The translations under genes were made by a program, and so were the position numbers. Source: Chelydra serpentina (lineage: Eukaryota > Chordata > Testudines > Chelydridae). From it: 64,000 bases of DNA. Positions 12,791 through 24,071 of the stretch are shown here, in pieces (the stretch's first letter is position 1; each line of letters begins with the position of its first letter). Under the pieces are notes generated by a model. That model searched no databases and was not told the DNA's origin. It saw nothing but the letters and a program-made list of their open reading frames with translations. The stretch spans positions 7,946,001-8,010,000 of the forward strand of contig JBAIAC010000001.1 in the NCBI GenBank assembly GCA_037349315.1, given 5' to 3'.

Positions 12791-14575
12791 CTTCATTCCC
12801 CTCCATTCCCCTTCTGGTAAAAAGAGGGCAAGGACACTGAAAACCCGAGGGAAAGCAAAGGCCACACATGGGTGAGGAACTGTATTGAAAGGCCTTCCTG
12901 CTGGGAGGTGAGGCTGGATACTGGGTGCACTACCTACTAGACCCACCTGGCCCTCCGAGAACTCTATCAGAAGCTGAAATAGTGATGTGAGTGATTGAAA
13001 ATTTGGTCTTAAGCCACTATTTCAATTACAACACATACAAGGCATTCTTCAGCTTCACTTTACTGTTATGTAACTACAGCTGTCCCTAACTATTCTAATT
13101 GGGATACTACTACTTATCTCCAGTGGTGGAGCTCATATGGGAATGGGGTGGGGGAAACTACCCCCTCACCCCAAGTGGTCTTTACATGTATGTATTTGCC
13201 TTTTCAAGCATATTATACAATTGACAAAAGGTGGTGTACAGCATAAATTTTCCCACAGAGCTGGAGACAGACCCCACTCTGCACTCAACCTTGTTTCATA
13301 GGGCTGGCCTGGCTCCTCACTCTGGGTGCTGCAACGTGGCTCTCACAACTGGCCTGGCAGCCCGTCCGTCATGACAGAGGGGTGGCCAGGCTAAACCTGA
13401 ATGGCTATGGTGCCAGGTTGAAACATCTGGAATGGGAAGCAGGGCTCAGCCCTGCAAGGCAGGAGCCATTGCTGTTGGGTGAGGGCAGGGTGGGCTTCCT
13501 CTACCACCCACCACTAATGACCCAAACCCCAGGTGCAAAACCTGACTCCACACTGCTTATTTTCTTTGTAAATAAAGATCTTTGAGACCCACAGATGACA
13601 AGTGCTACATAAGAGCTATGTATTATTCATTATTAATTATTATAATCTACACTAATTGGTAGGGATGGGAGAGGACTCTCAGTGTAGACGTGAGATGTGT
13701 GGATTTTCACATGCATGGAGCAGTGGCACCATTGAGAGTACCTAGACTTGTTTCAGGGTGTTACTGGCTGCCGGCAGAGATGTGAGGAGGTTACCTGGTG
13801 CTCTTGCATTAGCCATTAGGACCAAGGCATCCTGTACTCCCCTGCCCTGTACTCAGCACAGTGGCAGAATCACATTAGTAGAATGCAAACCCCACACTCC
13901 ACTTTCAGTGTGGATTTGCCATTTACATTTATGTACATGCTCAGTGAAGTTCTGCTGCAATATAAATGTGATGCATCTCACCTTTATGTATGGGGAAAAT
14001 GAGAAGGATTCTCTTCTGTTCCAACTTCCTCGCTCCTACCCAAGTAAAGATACAAACTTTCCTCTGAAGTGTTTGTATTTGCAAACAACTGAGGGAAGTT
14101 CCTGTTTTAATCAGAATGCTTCCCCTCAAAATACAACTCACAGATTGAAAGAATGTCACAACTAATGCTAATTCATGTCTTGCCTTTTTAATAGGAGATG
14201 GCAAGGAGAAGAATTCTCTTGCCTCCTTCCATTTGCTTAAGTTTTGTTTACCCCACTCCCCCACACAAACGCCCTGCACACAGTTTACCACTCCTGCTGC
14301 ATGAGGGTTGGACCATGCAGGGTTCCCTGACAGTTCATAATCCCAGGTTAGCCTGGTAGGGTAGCTGAAGAGCCTCTCTCTTTGCAAAGAAGAAAAGAAG
14401 TTAAAGGACCCACCGATAAATGAGTGCCAATTTGCCCAAAGTTCCAGATTGTTTGGATCCAAGAATCAGGCTCATCTGTGCTTTGAATAGCGAAACACTT
14501 CTTCACTGTCTAAAGTTTGTAACATGAAAAAAGAAAGAGATGGGGGAAGGAGAAGAACCTTTGGGACATTATGAC
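12791..14575. other. TTC7A intron, unassigned
   Basis: The open frames here (13758-14165 plus, 13941-14462 minus) have no recognisable protein content. No named repeat. Confidence 0.4.
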
Positions 14576-14578
14576 TTA

Positions 14579-14833
14579 GGCCTGGTCTATACAAGAAAGT
14601 ATATAGTTATACTGGTATAACCACCTCCCATTTGGACACTATTATTCCAATAGAAAAAATGATTTTTTTTTTTTGCAGTTTAGCAACCTAATGATTGAAG
14701 TTAAAAAAAATTTTAAAGGGAGGAGGTAGTCTTATAACAAGGTAAGTGTCTACACTGAGGTTATACCAATATAACTATATTGGTTTAAATTCATATTTTG
14801 GCTTATACAAACCCTTCCAATGTAGATAAGGCC
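14579..14833. mobile_element. PIF/Harbinger MITE
   Basis: Ends are GGCCTGGTCTATACAAG and a right end whose reverse complement is GGCCTTATCTACATTGG. The 3-bp duplication TTA flanks it (14576-14578 and 14834-14836), the usual Harbinger target. No coding content. Confidence 0.88.
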
Positions 14834-14836
14834 TTA

Positions 14837-16252
14837 GTGGATAGAGGACACAGACTGACAGATGTTATAGGAGATTAAAGTGCATTTTATCTTGTTTTAA
14901 TATTTGCCACTGGGCAGGCACCAATCCCATGTTTTCAAACAAGAATGCTGGGCCTCTTGGCTATTTACATACAGCTGTACCACAAGTTTGCCTGCTCATA
15001 AACGTTTGTGGGCGTGTGTTTCCTATATCTGTCAACATCTCCTTTTGCTGTGCAATCTTTTCTGTGAAAACCTCAGGGCAATTTTACTTCCTCTCTTAAA
15101 ATGAAAAAATTTGGAAAACAAAGCACTCTTGCCCCCCCCCTGGGCTAAGCACACGGTCACACCCAGATTCTACTGCCCCAAGGCCAGAAGGCTTCAAGTT
15201 CAGAACTCAAATTTTGATCCAACATGTTGCACTGCTTCTAGACCACTGGGCCAGCCATGTTTTGTATTTTAAGGGTCCAATTCTACAAGTGTGGTGTACC
15301 CTCAAATACTACAGATTTTAATGGGAATTGAGGTCACTCAGCACCTCACAGGCTCAGGGTCTAAGATGGCAAATACTTAGGTCCATTTTCCTATTCTAGC
15401 ACAGAGACCATTCTGCCATTTTGGAGAAGCTGCGCAGCTGCAAAGCTAACTGGCAGCTCCACTGATCACAGACTGGAGACTAATGAAAACATAAAACACA
15501 GGTGCCGGTAAAATCAGAACCTGAAAGACAGCTACTAATCATAAAGGAGTTGGCATTTTTATTGGTTATTTTCCAAAATCATCAGGCAATCCTTCTAAAA
15601 TACAGTTTCCTTACCTGACCTTAGAAGGGATCAAGATTGTGGACAGAAAACTCTTCTACATTTCTAAAGTTAGAGAGCCCCAGAATATGCCTCATTAGCC
15701 TACAGGATAGACTGCACATACTGTCAGCAACAATCAACAGTGTCAGCTCTGGTTAAAAGCCAGATAGCAGACTGTTATTGGAAAGATCCTGCTTTTGGGA
15801 CCTCTGATTATAAATTTGGGCGTGGGGGTGGGGAGAAGGTTTGAAGGTTTTGTTTGGAATTGAACCATTCTTGAGACAAACATTAAAGGCTTAATTTAAA
15901 TGCATTTTCTTAGTATTCAGCCTTGTCAGATCTCAGCAGTTTAGTATCTCCTTAATATCCAGAGAAGTCTCTTGCAGTGAAGCAAAGCCTGCCAGAAAGG
16001 TACCAGCAGACCAGGAATTTTCATTCTGCTTATGAACAGAAACTATTTCAGTTAATATACTTTTCTACCAGGGATATTTTAGTTGTCTGATTTGAAGATA
16101 TTTAGCTGTTATATACTAAATTAAAATGATACGTTATTACCAGAAGAATTTATATTTAGCACTTCATACAAACACAAGGAAATATTTATTGAAAATGCAA
16201 ATATGAAATAAGGAGACTAAGTTAAAAAGTGAAGAAGCAATCTCCATTCGTT
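14837..16252. other. TTC7A intron, no feature seen
   Basis: Contains a C run near 15133. No exon or nameable repeat was recognised. Confidence 0.4.
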
Positions 16253-16260
16253 GCATAGAT

Positions 16261-16439
16261 CAGTGGCTTTCCACCCTTTTTATTTGCGGACCCCTAAAAC
16301 ATTTCAAATGGCAGTGTGGACCCCTTTGGAAATCTTAGACATAATTCTAAGTTCTAGGAAAAATCACTGTTCCATGGTAACGACAACCTTTTGTGAACCC
16401 CTTAGACATAGTTTGCAGACCACAGGTTGAAAACTGCTG
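16261..16439. mobile_element. Short non-autonomous hAT, TIR CAGTGGTTTTCAACC type
   Basis: Left end CAGTGGCTTTCCACCC and right end GGTTGAAAACTGCTG are inverted repeats. Flanks GCATAGAT and GTGTAGAT match at 6 of 8 positions, an aged 8-bp duplication. Confidence 0.8.
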
Positions 16440-16572
16440 GTGTAGATCATTCACTAGTTATAGAGAACCATAGAGCCACACCTTTGGCCAGTCTGTGCCT
16501 GCTAGGTCTAGATAGAGATGCTCTCTTTTTCTGTATATTTAGAAGAGCAGGCTTAACACCAAAGGCACTTGG

Positions 16573-16641
16573 TCTGATCCAAAGCCCATTGAAGTCAATA
16601 GGAAGATTCCCATTGACTTCAACAGGGCTTGAATCAGGTCC
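16573..16641. repeat. Short palindromic repeat (CTGATCC...GGATCAG type)
   Basis: Inverted arms CTGATCCAAAGCCCATTGAA and TTCAACAGGGCTTGAATCAG face each other across a short loop. Confidence 0.6.
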
Positions 16642-17294
16642 TAAAAGTTCCTGTTATACTGGAAAGACTGAGGTCCTCCCTCTTTAGCACCCCAAGCCAG
16701 CAATAGCACATTCTTAACTTTAAACACATGAGCAGACCTACTGCCCGTGTACTTAAGTGTAAGCATATGCTTAAGGGTTTTGCTGGACTGGGCCCTAAGT
16801 GAACAGAAGCAGAAAATATCCCAGCACTCATCATGGAAAAATTTAGCCCCTCAAGAAGTAATAATTTGGGTGAATTCTTCTGCCCTCTGGGACCTTATGC
16901 AAGACACCTTACCTCACCCACCAGGAGAGAGATACCTCACCATAGAGAGCCATACTCTTACACATCCACTTTCTCCTTTTTCCCATTCACACCTACACAC
17001 TCTCCTTCACTCTCTTCATTTCTTCTTCCCTTCTTATCATTCTTTCTTATTAATGTACGAACACTCACATTAACAACTCATCAAAAATACCCAGGGACAA
17101 CTGTGCAGTAGGTAAATCCCTTATCAACTATGTTACAGGCTTTGGTTTTATTTGCTTATGCACATTAAACATTATATCCTTTCAAATTGTTGAGTGGATT
17201 TCCCATTTGTCTGCACCTGTTAAGCCATTTGTATTCATTCCTTCCTTAAAAATAAAGACTTTTTAAAAAAGTGAACTTTATACTTTGCAAATAG

Positions 17295-17860
17295 TAGAAA
17301 AGATGAGGGGCCTGTCCCAAAGAGCTTACAAACTAGATTCAGACAGATATGATGCAAGGGACAACATTAAAGTTCAATAGGGTGTGGGGACATCATCTGT
17401 GGGGAGATCAGTATTGGTGGAGTTTGTGAAACAAACAGGTTTTAAGGAGGGTTGTGATAAAGAGGGATGCGCCTTGAAGCACAACAACGGGGGGAGGGAG
17501 TAAAAGGATGAAAGAAGCTGAAAAAATGAGAATAGACGGAATAAAAGAAACAGGAGATATGACTGGGTGGAATTTAAGGATTAAGGGGGCTAACAAGAGG
17601 AGTAGACAGCAGAGATGTGGGAAGATAGAGTCTTGCCAAGCCCTGAAGGTGAGAACAAGAAGCTTGCATTTGATGTAGGAAAGAACCAGGAAAAGGGGTG
17701 AGGCACAGAAAGAGCCAGATAAGGGATTTTATGGGGGAAGACATGGGGAGAAGAGCAAAAAGGAAGATGATCGCAGCAGCAGTAGTCTGAATGAAATGAA
17801 GGGCTTGGAGGTGAGATGCAGAAATTTTAGCTACTGATTTGCTTATGAACTGGTCACTAT
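17295..17860. repeat. Decayed LINE-like relic
   Basis: Contains GGGGCCTGTCCCAAAGAGCTTACAA-like opening and a purine-rich body typical of old amniote L2/L3/CR1 relics. No frame survives. A pyrimidine-rich tract lies just upstream at about 16963-17051. Confidence 0.4.
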
Positions 17861-18426
17861 ACACATTTGCTATTCAGGCTGTATGACTGGTCACCTATAT
17901 CAGCTGGCATTGTTTCCTGTCCCTAACTAGATGACCTGAGTTTTATAAATAAGAGGCACAACATTCATTTTTCCTGCTTGCAAGTTATCCAGGACCATTT
18001 GTAAATATTTATTCAGACGAGTATTAATGGCATTTTGGCTTTCCACAGAGATTCCTGTGAATACAGACGTGGTCACCCAAAGGCTGCTTTGAGAATAAAG
18101 GGACTTGCAAACTCCAGCAAAGCTAATCGGCTGGTTTTATTCACAAGAACATTCACAAATCCCTTTTTTGCACTGTTCAGCCACTGCCACGCCTGCTATG
18201 ACTGCCATCCACATCCTCTTTCCCAATTCTTAGAGAGCCTAAAAACCGGAAAACCTTTCAATCACATCAACATTCATTAGGCCTCAGCTCTCAAACACAA
18301 ATGTTTCCTGATGTGCCTGCATTGCAGGTGGAGAACTCACTCACTAAAGATTTTACAGATATGCCAGCTGTCACTCTGGGCTTGTCTAAACAAACCCTTT
18401 GTTTGTGACAAGCCGAGGCGTGAATC

Positions 18427-18907
18427 CAGGGCCGGCGCGCCCACTAGGCGACCCGGGAGCCTGGGGGTGGCTAGCTGCGGCTGCCGCCCGCCCTCCCGGC
18501 TCCGCGGCTGAGCTGGGAGGCGGCTGGCCATGGCTGCCACCCAGCTCCGCAGCTCAGCGGGAGCGGGGGGCGGCTTGCTGTGGCTGCTGCCCAGCTCCAC
18601 AACTCAGCAGGAGTGGCTAGCTGTGGGCGGGGAGTTGAGATGCCGGCCCGCAGGGAGTGTGCGGGGTGTGTGTGTGTGTGTGTGTGGCTGGCCACGGCTG
18701 CTGCCCGCCTCCCAGGTCCGCGGCTCAGCCAGGAGTCGGGGGGGGGGGGGGGGGGAGCGGCTGGCTGCGGGCGGGGGGCTGAGCTGCTGGCCCGCAGGGG
18801 GGACGCCACTGGCTGCCAGTAGGGGCAGTGTTAGCTGGGGGGTGGCGGCGCAGGGCGGGTGCAAGGAAGTTTCACCTAGGGCGCGAAACTTCCTTGCACT
18901 GGCCCTG
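18427..18907. mobile_element. GC-rich non-autonomous hAT with internal minisatellite
   Basis: Ends are CAGGGCCGGCGCGCC and a right end whose reverse complement is CAGGGCCAGTGCAAGG. Flanks CGTGAATC and TGTGAATC match at 7 of 8 positions. Inside are imperfect repeats of about 50 bases around GCTGCCGCCC, CTCAGC and GGCGGCTGGC, a TG run and a G run. The overlapping open frames are composition artefacts. Confidence 0.82.
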
Positions 18908-18915
18908 TGTGAATC

Positions 18916-19120
18916 TATCCCACACTAGCGTGTTGTGCACTAAGTGTCCATGTGGATCCTGTGGCAGTGCACTAGAAATTCCCTAGTGTGCTCTGATCTA
19001 CCCCACTTTGAAAGGGGAGTAGATCAAAGCACCCTAAGGAACTTTTAGCGTGCGGAAGCACGGTTCACATGGACTCTTAGTGCATGGCAAGCTAGCGCAG
19101 GGTACATCCACACCCTGCTC
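18916..19120. repeat. Foldback element
   Basis: TGCACTAAGTGTCCATGTGG faces CACATGGACTCTTAGTGCAT as inverted arms around a centre with TGATCTACCCC and GGGGAGTAGATCA. It looks like a MITE, but I could not fix its ends. Confidence 0.55.
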
Positions 19121-20818
19121 TGCCATGAACTAAGTGTTCATGCTGATAAGCCTCAGTTAGAAGGATCCAAGGGAGACAGTCGCAGCAGAACTAGGCGGCA
19201 GATGGGGTTGGGGAGAAATCATGAACCAACCCATTCCCACTAAGCTGCCAAGGATCATGGGACCAAGACTGCAAGGGCTTCAGGACAACTGAAATTAATC
19301 TAATGGAGGCATAATTAATTTCAAATGGGGCTCCATACTAGGGTCACAAACCCTGGGGTGGACCATTTGGATCAACCGTTTGGTTGCAAGCTATAGCCGG
19401 TGCCAGCAAGCCTGGAGATATAGAATCTGACCACAGCCCCTCAAGGGGCAGGACCTGCGCATTCTTTTGTGTTTGGAAAATGCATAGCCCATTATGGGCA
19501 TTACCAAAAACAAACTAATAATAGTGAATCCTAGCTCTAAGAACATGCTACGGGTGATGAGAGGTTAAACATTTCAGGTGTGGAACCTCAATATGACACC
19601 TGGAAAAGAAAGAAAAAACTCCTTGGGCATCAGCTTACAGGCAACAGCCTGAATGTAATTTAATTTCTCTCCTCCTCCTCCTCTTTTTTATTTTTAGTTC
19701 TCTCCGAAGCAAGTGGAATCTAAGCCTGAAATCTGTTCTGACACAGCCTCAAAGCTTCCCAGAAATGAGAGACAGACACAGATACACAGAGCCTCTTCTG
19801 CGTGCTCCATGTTGAATAGGGAAAGGAGAGAGCAACAGCAGCAGAACAGGACTACAGACTGCAGGGGTGGAGCCCAGGAAGCTGAAAAATGACAGGAGGT
19901 TAAAAACAAAGATACCCAAAGCTACATGAAAGCACTGCTAATTCTCACGCTGCATTATTTCATGATTTGTCAGAGGGAGTTTGGATGACTGGCTAACTCC
20001 TCCTCTAGGCCACAGGGAAGCACACACAGCTCTCAGAGAAATGTGCTACCAAGCTGTGAACTGCCACTGATGATAGAATAATCTGGGTTATTCCCCACAA
20101 CCCCCCGCATCCTCTTTGATGGAAGCTGAACAGTTGTTAGTAGCATAAACCTGAGAGATGTTTTCCCTGAAATAGAGAGTGCCTGTTCCAGCAAACCAGG
20201 TTATTTGACCAGAGCTTTTGATGTGTACTTGAGCCAAGCCCATGGGCACACTGACAAGGGTGGGGGAACAGCAGATGCTGTCTCCTGGCATACAGCCACC
20301 CATCTGGTTTTTAACTGGCTCAACTTAGTTATCAAAAGGCTGAAGCCCCACCACACTGAATCTACATTCATAAACAAGCGCTGCTGCTCCCACAGGTACT
20401 GGGGACAGGCAGGCAAACTGATGGCATAGAGCAGTAGGATGAGGACAGTTTTACAGATGAAAACAAGGAGAGTGGCAGATAGAGTCACATCAGACTGGGG
20501 CAACACACTAGAGAAACATCTACTAGGATGGGAAAAGTTGGGGACTTTCAAACAATATCACCATTGCTTTGGTCTTTAATTTTAATTGTAACAAGAATAC
20601 AATTTCTTGTTACAATAAAAACTGGGTTTTTTTATGATTATTACATTTCTGTATTGGATTTTAGGAAGGGATACAATTATTCAATCAATTCAAAGAAGAG
20701 GGGATGTTGCAGCCCAAAGAGAGAGAAAGGAAATAAAAAGCAAACAGTGGACAAAGAGGCAAAGAGAAGAAAAGAAAAAGTGAATGAGAGGAGGCCCATG
20801 GGCTGTTCAGTGACTAAC
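19121..20818. other. TTC7A intron, unassigned
   Basis: No exon, RNA gene or nameable repeat was recognised. Confidence 0.4.
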
Positions 20819-20826
20819 GGACAAAG

Positions 20827-21165
20827 CATAGGCGCTGACCGGTGGGTGCTCTGGGGCTGGAGCACCCACGGGGGAAAATTGGCAGCTCCCCGTCCCTCCG
20901 CCCAGCTCACCTCCGCCTCCGCCCCTGAGTGCGCCACGTGCCCACTTTCCCCCCCTAGCTCTCAGAGCTTGCGCCACGAAACAGCTGTTTTGTGCGGCTG
21001 GGAGGGAAGGGGAAGGAGGGGAAACGCAGCACAGTCAGGGGAGGAGGCGGGGCCGGGACTTTGGGGAAGGGGTTGGAATGGGAGTGGGGAAGGGGGTGGA
21101 GTTGGGGCAGGGCCGGGGGTGGGGGGCACCAGCCCCACTGGCACCGGGGAAAGTTGACGCCTATG
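20827..21165. mobile_element. GC-rich non-autonomous hAT, TIR family CATAGGCGCCGAC
   Basis: Ends are CATAGGCGCTGACC and GTTGACGCCTATG. The 8-bp duplication GGACAAAG is perfect (20819-20826 and 21166-21173). It shares the GGTGGGTGCTC and GGAGCACCCAC inner arms with the copy at 9599-9893. Confidence 0.93.
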
Positions 21166-21432
21166 GGACAAAGTGGAAGTAGAATACAGGGGTTTGCAGC
21201 ATACAGAATGGCTCACTGATTACACATGACAAGAAACTAAGCCTGTATGTTTTAAAGTTGGTTGAATCTGTTAAGTATTTTGTGCCACCCTTTACAATGC
21301 TGCCAAATTACACGGTACCCAAGTCCAGCCCTCTGCATGGGGCTAATGAGGTCTTGCCCCTCTGCGGTACTAGCTGTTCAATCACCAGGGAGGCACATAG
21401 AAGCCAGCATTCTTGGTAGTCCCTGACACTGA

Positions 21433-21475
21433 GTCCTGGTCTACACTACGAGTTTAGGTCGAATTTATTAGCGTT
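21433..21475 (+). repeat. Harbinger left terminal inverted repeat
   Basis: GTCCTGGTCTACACTACG then TTTAGGTCGAATTTATTAG. It pairs with 26445-26487. Confidence 0.88.
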
Positions 21476-21811
21476 ATTTCGATTGATCCGTGCACCCGTC
21501 CTCACGACGAAGCCCTTACCATCGACTTCTAGGGCTCTTAAAATCGATCTCGCCACTCCACCCCCAACGAGAGAATTAGCGCTTAAAGCGATATTGCCGA
21601 ATCGATGTAGGCTAGTGAGGACGCAATTCGACAGTATCGGCCTCCTAAATCTATCCCACGGTGCATCAGCTGACCGCTCTAGACAGCGGTCTGAGCTCGA
21701 ATGCTCCTCCCAGGTAGACAGGAAAAGCCCCGCAAACTTTTGAATTTCATTTCCTGTTTGGCCAGCGTGGTGAGCTGCAGGTGAGTGCAGATCTCATCAG
21801 CAGAGGTGACC

Positions 21812-22333
21812 ATGATGGAGTCCCAGAATCGAAGACGAGCTCCAGCATGGACCGAGCGTGAGGTACTCGATCTGATCGCTGTTTGGGGAGACGAAACCGT
21901 GCTAGCAGAGCTAGGGTCCAAAAGAAGAAACGCCAAGACATACGCCAAAGTCTCCAAGGGCATGCAGGACAGAGGCTACAACAGGGACGCGCAACAGTGC
22001 CGCGTGAAAATTAAGGAGCTCAGGCAAGCCTACCAAAAAACCAGAGATGCAAACAACCGCTCTGGGTCAGAGCCCCAGACATGCCGCTTCTATGATGAGC
22101 TGCATGCCATTCTAGGAGGTGCAGCCAGCACAGACCCTCCCATGTGGTTTGACTCCGTATGTGGATCATCAGAACCCACAGAGGAGCCTGATGATGATAA
22201 TGATGCTGAAAATAGCACACAGACCCAGCAAGGAAGCGGAGAAGCCCTTTTCCCCGACAGCCAGGAACTCTTTCTCACCCTGGAGCAAGTACACCCTCCC
22301 AAGGCGTGCTCGATGCAGGAGAAGGGACCTCTG
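21812..22333 (+). pseudogene. Harbinger Myb/SANT-like DNA-binding protein, exon 1, frameshifted
   Basis: The start is taken at 21812, where ACC ATG ATG G gives a good initiation context; the open frame upstream of it begins only with GTG. The protein opens MMESQNRRRAPAWTEREV and holds a trihelix/Myb-SANT domain over roughly residues 10-95, with the conserved tryptophans in PAWTEREV and AVWGDE and the tract CRVKIKELRQAY. An acidic stretch (EEPDDDNDAE) follows. The consensus donor GTGAGT at 22334 puts the ATG frame in phase 0, but exon 2 needs phase 1. The alternative frame from about 22288, reading STPSQGVLDAGEGTS, is open and gives the right phase. I infer a one-base loss near 22286-22288. 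Known role: this protein binds the transposon ends and brings transposase to the nucleus. Confidence 0.82.
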
Positions 22334-22414
22334 GTGAGTGTACCTCTGTTTAATTAATACATGTTTTATAAGCAAGCGTGTTTAATGATTAATTCGTGGC
22401 CAGTACAGCCACAG

Positions 22415-22711
22415 CTACTCGAAAAGTCTGTTAACATGTTCGGGGATGGAGCAGAAATCCTCCGGGGACATCTCCTGAAAGATCTCCTGGATGTGCTCCC
22501 AAAGCCTGTGCATGAGGTTTCTGGGGAGGGCAGCCTTATCCTGTGCTCCGTGGTAACACACTCTACCACGCCAGGCAAGCAGCACGTAGTCTGGAATCAG
22601 TGCTTTGCAAAGCATGGCGGCGTACGGTCCCGGTTTTTGCTGGCATTCAAGCAACATCCTTTCTTTATCTGTGTGTGTTATCCTCAGAAGAGTGATATCA
22701 TTCATGGGAAC
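22415..22711 (-). CDS. Candidate nested antisense gene, last exon
   Basis: On the minus strand this 297-base block follows acceptor CTATTTCAACCAG and ends with TAG at 22415. It has 98 sense codons reading VPMNDITLLRITHTDKER, then a cysteine- and tryptophan-containing middle (AAMLCKALIPDYVLLAWRGR) and a helical acidic end WEHIQEIFQEMSPEDF. Phase 0 joins it to the exon at 23164-23064, giving at least 131 residues. ATTAAA poly-A-like hexamers lie on the minus strand at 22386-22381 and 22355-22350, before the Myb exon 1 boundary. No family is recognised. The alternative is an antisense shadow of conserved non-coding DNA or a captured host fragment. Confidence 0.48.
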   Translation of the reverse strand, partial: VPMNDITLLRITHTDKERMLLECQQKPGPYAAMLCKALIPDYVLLAWRGRVCYHGAQDKAALPRNLMHRLWEHIQEIFQEMSPEDFCSIPEHVNRLFE

Positions 22712-23063
22712 CTGGTTGAAATAGGGGAATTTTAGTACGGGGGCATTCAGAGGGGCTCCGTCCCTGCTGGGCTGTTTGCCTGTGGCTGAACGGAAATCTT
22801 CCCCGCTGGGACCCACGCGGTGGGGGGAGGGGGCACAGCGAACATCTTGCCTGGGTGTGTGTGTGTGTGTGGGGGGGGGGGGGCGATTAGGTTCTCCCTG
22901 CATGTTAACCCGAAAACCGCCGCCCCACCTAACTTTTCAATTGCTAAGCTATTTGTTTTAAATTGCCAGCCCACGGGATGTTTGTTATGGGAAATGAGGG
23001 GGTTGATGTTTGAAAACATTCCCGCCTGTTGTGAAGCTTAAAGAAGCCTATAGAGTGTCTTAC

Positions 23064-23164
23064 CATGGCTGTCTGCAAGCCGAATTCTGTTGCCCGCCGG
23101 ACCTGCTTGTGTGATCTCTCACAGCAAACCGGCAGACCCTCAATATAAGAGGCCCAGTGCAACC
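23064..23164 (-). CDS. Candidate nested antisense gene, upstream exon
   Basis: On the minus strand this 101-base block follows TTTTGTCCAG and ends at ATG before donor GTAAGA. It reads LHWASYIEGLPVCCERSHK and continues QVRRATEFGLQTAM. It ends in phase 0, exactly the phase of the exon at 22711-22415. It has no internal start codon except its last codon, so further 5' exons or a non-ATG start would be needed. I do not recognise the protein family. The block lies wholly inside the intron of the plus-strand Myb gene. Chance cannot be excluded: confidence rests on two splice sites, matched phase and protein-like composition. Confidence 0.45.
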
Positions 23165-23251
23165 CTGGACAAAATGCACATGTGATATGTAATGTTTTGT
23201 TCAAACAAAATGTGTCTTTTACATTTGTCTCCCGTTTGCTTCCTCCCACAG

Positions 23252-23793
23252 CTACAAATGTTTCAACGCCACCCCTTTCATCACCATCCCAGAGGCTAGC
23301 GAAGATAAGAAGTAAAAAGAAAAGGAGTCGAGACGATATGTTCTCAGAACTCATGGAATCCTCCCACTCTGAGGCTGCCCAGCAGAATGCGTGGAGGCAG
23401 ACACTGTCTGAGTCCAGGAAGGCAGAATTTGATCGCGCGGACAAGTGGCGTGCTGAGGACAATGACTGGCGGGCTGAAGAGAGACAGCGGCGGGATGAAG
23501 AGAGTAGGTGGCGTCAGCGTGCAGAGAGAAGGCAGGATGCAATTCTCAGGCTACTGGAGGATCAAACGGAAATCCTCCGGCTTATGGCTGAGGACAGGCG
23601 TAGGGTTCAGGAAAGGCAGCCTGAGCCCAGACCGCCGCTACAGCCCCTGTGTAACCAACAGCCCTCCTTCCCGAGTCCCATAACCTCATCCCCGAGACGC
23701 CCAAGAACGCGTTTGGGTGGCCTCCGTGCTCCCAGCCACTCAAGCCAAGAGAACAGTCCAAGCAAGAAAGGGCTGGCATTCAATAAGTTTTAA
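23252..23793 (+). pseudogene. Harbinger Myb/SANT-like protein, exon 2
   Basis: The exon follows acceptor TTCCTCCCACAG and ends with TAA at 23791-23793. It reads (A)TNVSTPPLSSPSQRLAK, then a basic patch SKKKRSRDDMF, then a charged coiled-coil region WRAEERQRRDEESRWRQRAE and a C-terminus ending LAFNKF. It is open throughout. The frame joins exon 1 only through the shifted frame described there, so the full protein is probably not made from this copy. A plus-strand AATAAA follows at 23925. Confidence 0.8.
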
Positions 23794-23924
23794 AGTGCTG
23801 TGTGTCCTTGTCCTTCCCTCATCCCCTCCTCCACCACCCATCCTGGTGCTTCCCTTCCTCCACCACCTATCCCGGGAGACTGTGTCAGTTACCACCATAG
23901 TCCCCCCTCTGTGTTTTACAAATT

Positions 23925-23930
23925 AATAAA
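23925..23930 (+). terminator. Poly-A signal, Harbinger Myb gene
   Basis: AATAAA 132 bases after the stop of exon 2. Confidence 0.75.
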
Positions 23931-23958
23931 GAATGCATGATTTTTAAACAAGAATCAC

Positions 23959-23964
23959 TTTATT
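23959..23964 (-). terminator. Poly-A signal, Harbinger transposase gene
   Basis: AATAAA on the minus strand about 108 bases past the transposase stop. Only 28 bases separate it from the opposing plus-strand signal. Confidence 0.75.
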
Positions 23965-24071
23965 TCCTCTGCAAGCGGTGATTGAGGGGGGGAGGGCAGG
24001 GCGGTTTGGGTAAAGGGAAGTAGAGCGAATGAAGGGGCGGGGCTTTTCATTACTGGGGAAAAACAGAACTT

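Noticed and set aside
14579..14833. A CRISPR or other array-like structure among the inverted repeats
   Set aside because: The repeats are single inverted ends of a MITE; no spaced direct repeats are present.
18337..18928. Overlapping open frames on both strands
   Set aside because: They come from GC-rich repeats inside a hAT element and have low-complexity protein.
21747..21963. Minus-strand open frames over the start of the Myb gene
   Set aside because: Antisense shadows without splice signals or composed protein.
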